DNA of 64,000 nt from Eunapius fragilis (Eukaryota > Porifera > Demospongiae > Spongillida > Spongillidae), in the NCBI GenBank assembly GCA_963681505.1, contig OY811971.1:607501-671500 (forward strand). Direction: 5' to 3'. Under the pieces are notes generated by a model. That model worked only from the letters and a program-made list of their open reading frames with translations, had not been told where the DNA came from and did no database searches. Shown piece by piece: positions 46,262 through 56,702 of the stretch; position 1 is the stretch's first letter, and each line of letters starts with the position of its first letter. Position numbers and translations under genes: made by a program.

Positions 46262-47084
46262 CCTTTGGGTGGTCGTCCTTTCGGTACCGCGCTTGACATA
46301 CACTCGTCTGGCAGATCTGGCAGCATCTGGATCTTTCCACTTTTAGACGCTCGAGTGGAATCTGAATTGTCCTTTAGATTGCATAGTTAATTAAACCATC
46401 AACTTTGATTTTGATTGGTTATTTTATAAGTGCGTCATGAACGCTGTGATAGCATACCTCATGTAATGTACTATTTGTAGATCAATACCAAATAAGGAAC
46501 TCCTCGCTTTAGTTAATTGCCCGATCGGTTAGGCGTTTTACATACCCTGAAGATAACCTGCGGACACATCCTGAAGCCATTGGTACACTTGTTGGCGTGC
46601 TTTATAAACGTTCCTGCGTGAGCTATGCTATCTCGAACGAAGAAGACGACGGAGACATTTTACGTGGGACTGGGTACGGACGATGGGGACGAGTATTATT
46701 GTTCTCTAAAAGTACACCGTCTTGTGACACAGATGATAACGCAGAACTGTTCTCTTTTTGATATCGCTTGATTGCCACTAAGAGCGAAGTGACCCGACTC
46801 TCGGCTGTCCCGCTGGACGTGACGTTTTTATAATGATTTCATGATACTGCAGGATTCCTATATGGAACTTAGTGATAATTCTGCTGATGCCATTGTTTTT
46901 ATACTTTGTAATGGAGCGACCAGGAAGAGAAGGAAGAGTCTAAAGAGCCTAACCCGATGAATAGGTGCCAGGATGCTGAGTCTTAGGAGGGCGGACCGGG
47001 GTGCAATACGGTGAAAGGGTGACACTGAACCCTGTATCTGGGTCACCTGTGAATAGTACCAGGATATAAAAGGAAAGTATTAGC

Positions 47085-47830
47085 TCGTCTCGTACCCAGA
47101 CCCACATTTTCACAGCAACGGATTGAATACATCATCGCTACGTGAAAAGTGGGTCTGGTTACATAAAACGTCGCGAGGATTGTAAATGACGCATCATGAA
47201 ATAATTTAATAGTACGCAGTACACCAATCATATCCATTAACCTGCTCCCAATAAATGCTTAGGTTATTTGACAAAGGAACAATGTACCAGTTAAGGAAAT
47301 TGGTAAATCGAAGGAATGTAAGAAAAGACCCAGAAGCTGATTTCAATTCTTGTGAAGATTTTCTACGTACTGTTTGTACTCACACATTCTATACTATATA
47401 CGGAATGGAGGACACAATGATCATCCTAACTTATACATGTTATGTGCACATGACCTAGATCTTTCAGATTGAGGGACTGTCCTCAAAGCAGCTGTTGACA
47501 TCATTAGTACGTCAGAACGGCATAACATAAAGACTTGCCATATCCCATTGGAAAACTAACAAATTCATCGCGCCCACTCAATAAATCTACTACGCTTCGT
47601 AGCTGCATGCTCTTCTTTTAGTTTCGAATATTCCAAACGTCTGCACTCGGATTCGATTGCTCTCTCCATTTTCGTCGGTAATTGCTAAATTTAATCGCAC
47701 GTGCGATTATAAAAGAGGTACAATGTATGCAATTACTGCATTCCTCGAATCTGATTGGTTCTCCAAAATTCTGGGAAAGCTGGACAGAATTGAGTATAGG
47801 ACTTTACCAGACCCACTTTTCACGTAGCAG
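47085..47830 (+). mobile_element. TIR element of the TCTCGTACCCAGACCC family, partial
   Basis: The left end has CTCGTACCCAGACCCAC and, at 47132-47160, GCTACGTGAAAAGTGGGTC. The inverse of the latter lies at 47799-47828. The outer right end is lost. The family is the same as the element at 58325-58927. Confidence 0.55.
47247..47460 (+). pseudogene. DUF6589-like fragment
   Basis: The frame reads LFDKGTMYQLRKLVNRRNV and DFNSCEDFLRTV. The pattern GTxxQLxxLxNRxxV followed by an acidic DF-containing helix resembles DUF6589 proteins, which are common in multicopy, transposon-like genes. The function is unknown. The fragment is about 65 codons, enclosed by the inverted repeats of the TIR element. Confidence 0.4.
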
Positions 47831-47839
47831 TGAATGTTT

Positions 47840-48563
47840 TTAGCTTGCGTAGAATACACATGCGATGTGCAAGTACGTATTCTGATTTGCCGTTAATCGT
47901 ATTATTTGGTGTGCGTGAGCTAAGCAGTGGCCAAGTGGGTCCATAACATCAAGGACCATGCTACTTATATAAGGATGATTGGAAATTAAACTTTTGATGT
48001 AACCCACACCTGAGAAAGGTGGATGAGGTTAACAAACCATGAGATATGTGACCAGAAATGATGATCTGACATGGTATTTGGAGTACACCGTGAACAGTGC
48101 CTACGCAAGGGGCCTTCAATCCTACCTTAAGACCCAAGGGACCTTTGATGAGGCTTCCCTAAGACCCAAGGGGCCTTAAACCAGGCTACCCTAAGACTCA
48201 AGGGTCCTTTGATGAGGCTTCCCTAAGACCCATCGGGCCTTCAACCAGGCTACCCTAAAGAATGAGCATGTTTAAAAGCGGGTGAAAGGTTATGGATGGG
48301 AAAGCCACTCCCTCACTAGATAAGTGTGATATTGCAGAGTTTAATTAAAAGTAGCTTACATATAAAAGCCTTCATTGGTGAACTTTTATCAATCCAATCT
48401 GATGTATTGCTATCCACGGCAGGTGAGAGATTTTTTTAATTTTCATCGCTATTCTTTTATTTTCATGCACCACATAAGGGTAGGTTCTCTCTGGCCACTT
48501 GAAGTATGGGCTGTGGAATAGCTTTTCCTGGTTTCATTGATATTCATGCATTTATCTTTTCAG
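47840..48563. other. intron with a short imperfect tandem repeat
   Basis: At about 48110-48260 a unit of roughly 64 bp (CCTAAGACCCAAGGGGCCTT, GATGAGGCTTCC, AACCAGGCTACC) occurs about twice. No exon was found before 48564. Confidence 0.5.
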
Positions 48564-48662
48564 TATGGGTGGTCATCACTAATATATGCATCAGTGAATG
48601 GCCATGAAGAAGTTGTGAAAACATTAATATCAGCTGGTGCTCTCGTTAATTTAACAAGTGAG
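48564..48662 (+). CDS. ankyrin-repeat exon 2 (33 codons)
   Basis: Acceptor TTTATCTTTTCAG and donor GAG|GTAAGC. It encodes one full repeat: YGWSSLIYASVNGHEEVV, then LISAGALVNL. The exon of exactly 33 codons equals the ankyrin repeat length, and the GH-EVV and GA-VN positions are canonical. Confidence 0.88.
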
Positions 48663-49193
48663 GTAAGCAGGTGGGCTCTGATTGTAGTGTGAGATATCCA
48701 TTGATTGCTGGGCTTATAGTTCATCTGGCATTGGTTTTTAAAACAATCAATCAAGCTAATGGACTTTCTGGCCATGATGTATTTCTGTTTTTAGTGACAG
48801 CACTGTGGTACTCTGTTTATAATAGTAGTGCTGCTACACAATGACAGTGCAAACCATTATCTACTAATATTGTATTGGTTGCCTTTAGTGATTGGTCAAT
48901 GTTTACAACATATGTGTACACATGCTCTGTTGATCAGACAATAGTCTGTTGTCAAGTCATGGATCGCTCTGGGTAGCAGCACTGTATAGCATGAGCATAC
49001 ATTCAGTCCACTCGGGTTTTAACTAGCCCACTTATGTACAAATGTAAGCTTAAAGAATTTGATTATGAAAAGAACTTTTTTCTATTTGATCCCCATGTCT
49101 TGCGTTCATTCATAACATTCAACCATCATAATCACATCTGATTTGTAATTGACAACTGATTGTGCCTCAGTTTTCAGCTGGTGCAGATGCACT

Positions 49194-49391
49194 TGTGGAA
49201 TTTTAGATTGCAATGTCAATAGCAATAACAATTGATATTGTGATCTCTTCAGCAATGCACACACATTATACACCAAAAGGAGGGATTCACACATTTGCTG
49301 CATGCATCAGTCGCACACACTACTAGTCAGATTAACACGTGTGCATGCAACTAATAGGTGTTGATGACATGGTAGATGCACTGATTACACA
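49194..49391 (-). repeat. solo LTR of the Gypsy-2 family
   Basis: Read in reverse complement, it follows the Gypsy-2 LTR over about 200 bp: TGTAATCAGTGCA, ATCAACACCTATTAG, AATGTGTGAATCCCTCC, TTTTGGTG and CATTGCTGAAGAGATC. It is diverged, and no second LTR or internal region is nearby. It sits in intron 2. Confidence 0.75.
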
Positions 49392-50294
49392 CAGTGATAG
49401 ATGCACTGATTAAATCAGTGCATGTAATAATGTGTCCAACATGGACATGCTGTAATGTCCATGTAGGACATACAGTGTTGTACAGCATGTCCAACATGGA
49501 AATTAGACAAAAACTATTTTATATAAAATCAAACAATACCAGTAGATGTAAGCACCCTAGTTTAAACAAACATTTAGTTCATCCGCTTGCATTACTGAAG
49601 TATATTAAAATTGCTTGTTTAGAGTTAATACAAAAACGATAGCTGTGCATGTTGTATGGAAGTCATATAAATAGGTTTGCAAATACGTCACTATCCCACA
49701 GGTGATGAGTCCATTCAAATTTGTAGTGTACCAGTTTTAATAGCAACTGTAGTAAAGCGGTTAACAAAAATTGTTCATATTTGTTCCCAAGAAGAATAAT
49801 ACCATTCAATTTTGGATCTGCAGACAAAATATTTGCTCTCTGAAATTCAAGATCTTAGACTATGTGTTTGTGCTAGTAACATATACATGGCTTCGCCTCC
49901 TTTGCTTTGCACCAGAGGCAGAGACAAAAATGTAAAGACTATGTGTTTTCCTACCAGGGGAGGCATGTTTAATACAGAACACCTTGAAGGAAGTTGTGTT
50001 CCAACAATGCTGTGACAATGGACACTTGCATGCACAATGGTGGCCAGTGGAGCACGCCTCGCTATGCCTGCGCCTGCCTCTTCACACCTCTCCACTAGCA
50101 ATTAAACCCTGTCTTTGTGTATTGTTCTGTTTGTCATGCTCTACATATATTCTGGTGTGTTTTCCTGTGTAGAGATATTCTTTTGTATGCGTTAGAAATT
50201 TCGTGATTCAAGTTAGCTGTGCCAGTACTAAGTCCTATTTCCTGATCCATCACATAAGAAAACACGACAAACAAATATCACCACATGCTTACAA

Positions 50295-50982
50295 GTGATG
50301 GCAGATGTCCAAGACGATCAAGGGCATTGCCAGGGCAGAGTGCACACTGGGACCTTTGGAATGTATCCATTCCAAACCACAATGGGGTGGGATCAAGGTA
50401 TAAACCAAATCAGTGATGGGATTACAGACAATTGGGAGCATGCAAATAGTAAGGAAACTGAAATCGATCAAGCTCTGTCAGCACTAGAGTCGGCTTACAA
50501 CAGATAGTGAGTTCCTATATGCAGGGGAGGGGGTAGCTGCACACAAAGTGTCCAAACCAAACCCAGCTGAGCTAATGGAGGCTACATATGCTGCAGGTGC
50601 ATGTTGGTATTCTGAATACTCCCCCACCTCCCACTGTCTCCAAGCTGTGTCCAATGTATCCACAGCTTTGCAGGTGGATAAAATACAACACATGCGAACA
50701 TCTTGGCCATACACCTAAACAGCTGCACGAGGTGTGGTACATGCAAGAATGACTTGTTCGGAGAAACATTCGCACGTATGGAGCAATGTTAGGGCAACCT
50801 GAGAATCAACCCCGCCAATATCCATTACAGCTTATGGACTTCAGATCATTTGTGATTGACAAACTCATGACAAAACTCAGCACCGTTATGGCACGAACCT
50901 ACGATTTTGATGTTGGAATTTTTGGACTTTTTAATACCAGCTGGGAAAATGTCAAAAGAGGTGTGACTAAAGACTTACAAAA
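50295..50982. other. open frames of unknown nature
   Basis: Plus frames at 50298-50507 (MADVQDDQGHCQGRV, ending SALESAYNR) and 50786 onward (GQPENQPRQYPLQLMDFRSF) have protein-like composition but no family I recognise. They lie in intron 2 directly before copy B and could be unrelated exons or repeat debris. Confidence 0.25.
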
Positions 50983-51543
50983 ATCTGAACCTGCGTCAGC
51001 AGGTTCAATATAGGATTGATTGAGGAATGATGAATGTCATTAAAATTTTTAAATCGCGTCGGGAGGGACAACGGAGAAACGGATCACTTATCTCGTTGCA
51101 GCAATCGAACGACAACACCAAGATCTACGTTTTCATGCTAGTTTCATGTCATTAAACTATGCGCTTCCAGACAAACAAAGAACCTGCTTCTCGTGCCCAT
51201 TCCCAAAAAAATTGTTCGTCGTCGTCGTCGTCTTCCTTAGGAAGGTATAACTCGAGCTACGAACGGTTTTAAAGAACGACAATAGTACCAATCTCTTCAG
51301 AATTTACCGGCACGTTATCCTAGCATGTCATTTGGACACATATCACATCTAGAAAGAAACTACAGCGAGAAATACCCTATTTTGTTGCAAGTTCTATGGC
51401 CATCTAGCAAGTTCTAGCAAGTTCTTAATAAAATGTATAATTTTAGGGAGTATAAATACTCCAACAGGCACTAAATTTATTTGGTGTTCCTATCGCAGTT
51501 TAGTCGTTACCTTACTTTGGCTAGTGAAGTTGTTTTTCTAAAA

Positions 51544-52719
51544 ATGCCTTCGCGTAATCAAAAGAAGAGATCTAAGCAACGAGCGGAATACCTCCAAAAA
51601 CGAGAAGATATTTTATCACAAGAGAACAAGGCTAAAGCCCGAGCGCGCTACAAGGCCGACCCTGAAAAGAAGAAGGCCTCTGTACGCGACACCTACAACG
51701 CAAATGCTGTATCTTAGCGTACTGCTAAAAGGCAGCGATATCAAGAGGGCGTCGAGGAGAACCGTGCTGCTAAAAGGCAGCGATATCAAGAGGGCGTCGA
51801 GGAGAACCGTGCTGCTAAAAGGCAGCGATATCAAGAGGGCGTCGAGGAGAACCGCGCTGCTAAAAGGCAGCGATATCAAGAGGGCGTCGAGGAGAACCGT
51901 GCTGCTAAAAGGCGGATATACAGGGGCAATTCAGCTACCATTAAGGCAGCTAGAAGGAGTCGGTATTGGAAGGGTCGTAGAACTACCACTACCACCCAAA
52001 GGTATGTTATAGCATGCTGTATGTAGCATTTAAAATCTAAGGGCTGCTTTGCACGTGGCTCATGGCTTCCCTGTCATGCACACATTAACACATTTCTTGT
52101 ATGCCTGCATACCGTATTATCAGATGTACAGTAAGGCTTCCCAGTTTCCTTGTACACGTAAAGGTCAATGTTTGTACAAAAGGTATTTGTGCATGCATCT
52201 GTGTCTGTACATTATTGTATATTAGTTCTCTGATGTTGAAGAAAGGACTAGACACGTGTTTATAGTACAAGTCTGTCATGCGCATCCACCCTTTGCTGCA
52301 GCGTTGTTTAATTGTTATCATATGTACAGTAAGGCTTCCCACAAGTAAAATTTCCCCCATGTACATGTAAAGGGTTAGGTCAATCATTGTACATGTCACG
52401 TTGTTTTAAAGGTCCACTACACGTGTGTACAGAAGTGTTACCCAAAATTGAGTTGTATGAAAATGAAATAATTCATGTAATGCGCAATTGGTGAAATGTT
52501 TTGATGCATGTATAAGGCATAATGTGTGGTAAAATAAAAGTACTGCAACCTTATCTTCTCCCATATAGTTACTGCCCCCGCCAGCGCTACCAGCAGCACC
52601 GCTGCCCCCGCCAGCGCTACCAGCAGCACCGCTGCCCCCGCCAGCGCTACCAGCAGCACCGCTGCCCCCGCCAGCGCTACCAGCAGCACCGCTGCCCCCG
52701 CCAGCGTTACCAGCAGTAG
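51544..52719 (+). pseudogene. MPSR-type basic repeat protein, two putative exons, one nonsense codon
   Basis: ATG at 51544 follows TAGTGAAGTTGTTTTTCTAA, nearly identical to the leader of the 55-kb copy. Exon 1 (51544-52001) reads MPSRNQKKRSKQRAEYLQKR and then KARARYKADPEKKKASVRD. A TAG at 51715 interrupts it. Four 45-bp units follow (RAAKRQRYQEGVEEN). A donor AAAG|GTATGT near 52001 is in the same place as in the 55-kb copy. After an AG at about 52568 the array YCPRQRYQQHR continues in phase and stops at 52719. The protein is highly basic with a 15-residue period, which may form a helix or bind nucleic acid. The function is unknown. Confidence 0.55.
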
Positions 52720-52745
52720 CGCTGCCCCCGCCACTGCTGCCCCCG
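52570..52745 (+). repeat. 30-bp tandem repeat, five to six units
   Basis: The unit GCTGCCCCCGCCAGCGCTAC plus CAGCAGCACC. Ten codons per unit keep all frames open (CPRQRYQQHR on plus, AGAAVLLVAL on minus). The last units have CAGCAGTAGC, which ends the QRYQQ frame. Confidence 0.85.
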
Positions 52746-52988
52746 CCTTTTTTCCTGCCCCCGCCACCCGCATGGCCATATCCAAGACGGGGGGGGGGGA
52801 GAAGAGGAAGAGGAGGGAGAAGAGGCCGAGGACGTGGAACTATAATTAATTATGTTAAAAACAATTATACTTATCATTATTAATTAACTATGTGTTCTAT
52901 AATTTATTACTTTAATTATTAAAGTCTTATTGTAAAAGTTTATACGTTCTTTGACACGGAGAAAAAAAATGAAAAAAAAACTTATGAA

Positions 52989-53285
52989 ACAAGTAAATAA
53001 AAACATTCTCTAACGAGAAAGTTGGTGGGCATATAGGATTGACAATGTTGGTGTAAAAAGCACGGAAACAAGTGTGACAGAAATGTTACTGGAAAATTGA
53101 AATAGGCCTATATTTAGCCCATTTTCTCAGGCGTGCGCTGCCTAAATGTGACTGGGCTAAATATAGGCCTATTTCAATTTTCCAGTAACATTTCTGTCAC
53201 ACTTGTTTCCGTGCTTTTTACACCAACATTGTCAATCCTATATGCCCACCAACTTTCTCGTTAGAGAATATTTTTATTTACTTGT
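52989..53285 (+). repeat. terminal palindrome, copy B (297 bp)
   Basis: Same subfamily as copy A. Arms are almost perfectly complementary, and the loop (TTTTCTCAGGCGTGCG and onward) is the reverse complement of the copy A loop. Differences from copy A (GTTAC, GTTGGTG, AGTTGG) occur in both arms together. Confidence 0.9.
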
Positions 53286-53689
53286 GCATTTAAGGATTCT
53301 AACACTGTGATATGCATTCCACATGAATGTAATTGAATCTTGCCTGTATGGACAAATTCACTCTTGTTCTAATACTTTCCCCAAAGAATTGTCAAGTATG
53401 CTATAGATTTGGCTCAAATATTCCCTCCAATAATAATTACATCATCAGATTTTCAGTCAACCCTCCTTCATGAGAGTTAAATGAACCTACTACCACAGGT
53501 TCAGTAATCTGATTTCATTAATCAATCCAAGATGCAACATTACATATGTCTGTTTGGGATGAGTTAGTTTTTCATTCTAATTTTTGTAGTCATACCTTCT
53601 CATGCTATTCTCCGCTTTTTAATGCGTGTATCATGGGTTGTGTGTTAGGATGCTCCTGGTTTCATCATTATCTTGTGTTCATCTTTCAG

Positions 53690-53788
53690 GAAGGATGGTC
53701 ATCATTGATGGGTGCATCTTTTAATGGCCATGAAGCAGTTGTCATGATATTGGTATCAGCTGGTGCCCATGTTGATCTATTAGATAAG
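53690..53788 (+). CDS. ankyrin-repeat exon 3 (33 codons)
   Basis: Acceptor TTCATCTTTCAG and donor AAG|GTGAGC. It encodes EGWSSLMGASFNGHEAVV and then VSAGAHVDLLDK. It is one complete ankyrin repeat, closely similar to exon 2, consistent with exon duplication. Confidence 0.88.
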
Positions 53789-54379
53789 GTGAGCAGTTTG
53801 ATGGAGTGTGGAAATCAGATGGTTTGACAGAACTGCTGCTGTTTCCCATGAATTAATGACTAGATCAAGGTGTTTTTTGGCATGTCCCATATATAGAACA
53901 GTTGAAGGCTATACTTGTCATGTGCTCATGTATGTATCCAGCAAAGTCTTACAATACATAAAGTATTTCTATGCCATATGCCTCTGATACTTATATCACA
54001 TATACTACGATTAGGGCGCCACACCTTCAGCATCATTAACATCTTCCTTGTTAACTATTTCATATTTGGAATCGTGGCAGTGAAAACGGACCTAACCTAA
54101 CACAAGTTTTCAAATCATGTCATATTCTAAGGGACACTATGTCCTCTACAACTTCTTTCTTATGAATTGGAAATTAGTCTATCCATCATGGAGTTACAGT
54201 GGCCTGAATTTTTAATTATGCTTACATTTTAATAGCATACACTTTGATGTTGTATAATATGTGCTAGGTACCTTTTGCTGCCTCGATTTATTTCATTATA
54301 TAAAAAGTAATATGACTTGTGACAGAGGATTCAAAAAGCATTATTTTCCTGAAAACAAGATGTTTTATGTATTGTGTGC

Positions 54380-54380
54380 A

Positions 54381-54432
<52 letters not shown>
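54380..54432. repeat. (TA)n microsatellite, about 26 units
   Basis: An uninterrupted alternating TA run follows a GTGCAG and precedes GTGGATGCGTGTGTG. It is intronic. The open frames across it (YIYIYI) are artefacts. Confidence 0.95.
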
Positions 54433-54435
<3 letters not shown>

Positions 54436-54755
54436 GATGCGTGTGTGTATTTGTGTGTATATGTTCAGATGCCTAGCTTAGTGGCTGCTGAACTGTCTTG
54501 GTATCCTCCTCAAGGTACTCTTGATATCTCACAGGTCACTTATACATGTTTGTTGTAGCTGTCAAGTAGTCTTTCACCCAGATCCAGTCGTTACAGCAGC
54601 ATTGCTATGGTAATAACATTTTCGTTCATACAGAAAATTTGACATCTAAGTCTATGCCTCTTGTTCTTCGCCTTGATTATGCATCATCTTGTGCTTATCA
54701 TTACCAATGATAAAAGTTGACTAAATGGATCCGGACTTAGGGGTATGTATGGCTC

Positions 54756-54760
<5 letters not shown>

Positions 54761-54786
<26 letters not shown>
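54761..54786. repeat. poly-C tract
   Basis: About 26 C residues, intronic. Length may be unreliable. Confidence 0.85.
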
Positions 54787-54787
<1 letters not shown>

Positions 54788-55155
54788 CACACACATTGGT
54801 GCCCCTATTGCATTTACCAATGTGAGCTGTAGACCAACCTCAACTTGCTTCCTTTCCAAATTTCACATCCACTGTAACCATAATATAGGGGGATGTAGTC
54901 TGCAGCTGTTATCATGCATATCACCCAGATTAGCTGTATGTACAATAGCAGTTTGAAGCAACACATGCCTGAGCCTGTTGTGCATGGGTACCACACTTTC
55001 ACAATACAACATGGTTTCCAAGGGGGCACAATGCTTAACTTAATAATCCAGAAGTGTCTGTAGTTTTATATAAGTAATGTTAGGTATTTAATCATAACTG
55101 ATCTTTTCCAGTTATTGCATCTTTCAGAATGCTTAAACCTGTTGCAGTTATTACT

Positions 55156-56250
55156 ACAAGTAAATAAAAACATTCTCTATGAGAAAGTTGGTTGCATATA
55201 GGATTTGAAGGCAATGGTGGTGAAAAAAGGAAGGAAACAAGGGTCTAATAATGAGGGGAAATGGAATAGTCACACGAACAACATACTATATAGAAATGTG
55301 CTAAATATAGGAAAATTCCATCTCCCCTCATTATTAGACCCTTGTTTCCTTCCTTTTTACACCACCATTGCCTTCAAATCCTATATGCAACCAACTTTCT
55401 CATAGAGAATGTTTTATTTACTTTTTTCATTGATTTTTATTCATACCCGATTATGAGCCGTATAGCATGTTAAGTAATCCATCTTGATATGAGAGGGAGG
55501 TTGTAAAGGTACGACATACCTATGAGTGACCTTAACTCTTTTCGCCGAGCGAGATGCACGTTCAGGACTATGGCAGTATCGCTGTCTTTTAGCAGCCCGT
55601 TCCTTTTCAGGATCTGCTCGATACCTTGCACGTCGAGAGGTCCGTTCCTTTTCAGGATCTGCTCGATACCTTGCGTGTCGAGAGGTCCGTTTCTTTTCAG
55701 GCTTTGCTCGATAGTTTTCACGTTGAGAGGCCCGTTTCTTTTCAGTCTCTGCTTTGTAGTTCCGCTCGGGCTGAATGTAATACGTCGTCTCGAGTTTTGA
55801 GGTATACTTTGCTCGTCGTTTGGCTTTCTTCTTTTCATGACGTGAAGGCATTTTGAGAAAAAGAACTTCACTATGTTACAAAGAGCGTCAAACCTACAAC
55901 GATCGAAGTACAAGAATGATTATAGTACACACGTGCACATTATTACATACATGTAGTGCAAAACCGGATATGTGCCACAATTAATTACCACTACGTGTAG
56001 TGCCCAGACGGTACACATTTGGTTACATCATGTATACTACTAGTACTTCGTATAAAGAGCGAAGTAGGACCTATCCGAGTCGTTTCAGTGCAGTAAGCTT
56101 AACTATACGGGATTTGCTAACACAACCACCGATATATATCAGGTAGCCTCGAGACGTTTTGACCACAGAAGTGAGAATACCAACGAATTCTGAAGCCATT
56201 GATGTTTTGTTCATTTCTTAAAAGTGTTCCTATCGCGTGGTCAAGAACAA
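55156..56250 (-). mobile_element. palindrome-tailed element, copy H
   Basis: Points leftward. The palindrome 55156-55424 is the tail, the MPSR gene is intact at 55441-55851, and the conserved block is at about 56175-56245 (GAATTCTGAAGCCATTGATG, AAAGTGTTCCTATCGCG). The 5' hairpin end is not recognised. It lies antisense in intron 3. Confidence 0.65.
55441..55851 (-). CDS. MPSR-type basic 15-residue repeat protein, intact frame
   Basis: ATG at 55849-55851. 136 codons start MPSRHEKKKAKRRAKYTSK. Five 15-residue repeats follow, with NYKAETEKKRASQRE, NYRAKPEKKRTSRHA and RYRADPEKERTSRRA in sequence. The end SRSAKRVKVTHRYVV has AG|GTATGT at the same codon as the 51.5-kb copy. The real exon may therefore end near residue 111 and be spliced, and the last about 25 residues may be intron read-through. 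The leader AGTGAAGTTCTTTTTCTCAA is conserved with that copy. Composition is strongly basic, without hydrophobic segments. I do not know the function. Confidence 0.6.
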   Translation of the reverse strand: MPSRHEKKKAKRRAKYTSKLETTYYIQPERNYKAETEKKRASQRENYRAKPEKKRTSRHARYRADPEKERTSRRARYRADPEKERAAKRQRYCHSPERASRSAKRVKVTHRYVVPLQPPSHIKMDYLTCYTAHNRV

Positions 56251-56406
56251 GAATATTTAGCACGTGTTAATGTAACAGAACCAAAAGAAGTTCTAAATAT
56301 AGGATTTTTATCTCAAACCTCGTTCCCCTCCTCTTTACACCACATTTGCCTCCAATTCCTAAATCCCACCAACTTTCTCGCCAGAGAATGTTTTCCTTTA
56401 CTTGTG
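56250..56406 (+). repeat. terminal palindrome, right arm only
   Basis: CTAAATATAGGATTTTTATC, then CTCTTTACACCACATTTGCC and CCCACCAACTTTCTCGCCAG up to TTTACTTGT at 56406. The left arm is reduced to fragments (TTTAGCACGTG). Confidence 0.6.
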
Positions 56407-56702
56407 ATACATAAACATAACGTTTTTACCCTTCCATACGACTCTTCTATGCGCGGAATAGCCAACAAATCAAAGCGTTTGAAGACCGCTTCAGAAAATT
56501 TGGCACCACACGTCTTTAGTAGAAACAAGTAAAATCATCAAGGTAAAATGCTGATATATAGCCCATCGATGTGCACGAGAGCCACTGTAGTGTTCAGAAC
56601 ATACATAGGTCAGTACGCACTGAAATAATTACTCTTCTTTAAGCCATAAAACAGATACCGTATTGTGCGGTAAGGCCACAAGATTTTATACGCCTTATGA
56701 AG

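Larger units (their letters stand above)
44424..46872 (-). mobile_element. palindrome-tailed element, copy G, split by a hAT insertion
   Basis: 44424-44600 and 46270-46860 are homologous in order to 30733-31430 of copy E (GCGAAGCCATATAATACATA, CAGATAAACCATGCACC, CCTTTCGGTA, CCCGATCGGTTAGGC). The conserved block is at about 46555-46670. Minus-strand fragments STRASKSGK and similar correspond to the repeat protein. The tail palindrome is not present. The hAT element at 44735-46261 interrupts it. Confidence 0.6.
50983..53285 (+). mobile_element. palindrome-tailed element, copy B (most complete, 2.3 kb)
   Basis: The left end ATCTGAACCTGC with hairpin 50987-51006 matches copy A. The conserved block lies at 51200-51310, the MPSR gene at 51544-52719, and the tail palindrome at 52989-53285, ending ACTTGT. 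The inner flank TTGACACGGAGAAAAAAAA and TTATGAAAC is shared with copy A. It lies in sense in intron 2 of the ankyrin gene. No transposase or reverse transcriptase is encoded, so if mobile it depends on another element. Confidence 0.7.

Noticed and set aside
49170..49196. Sequence TTTTCAG followed by a reading of LVQMHLW or SAGADALV resembling an ankyrin exon
   Set aside because: Too short, soon stopped, and it runs into the solo LTR. No donor follows at exon length.
54261..54558. Plus frames containing a YIYIYI repeat
   Set aside because: Produced by the TA microsatellite.
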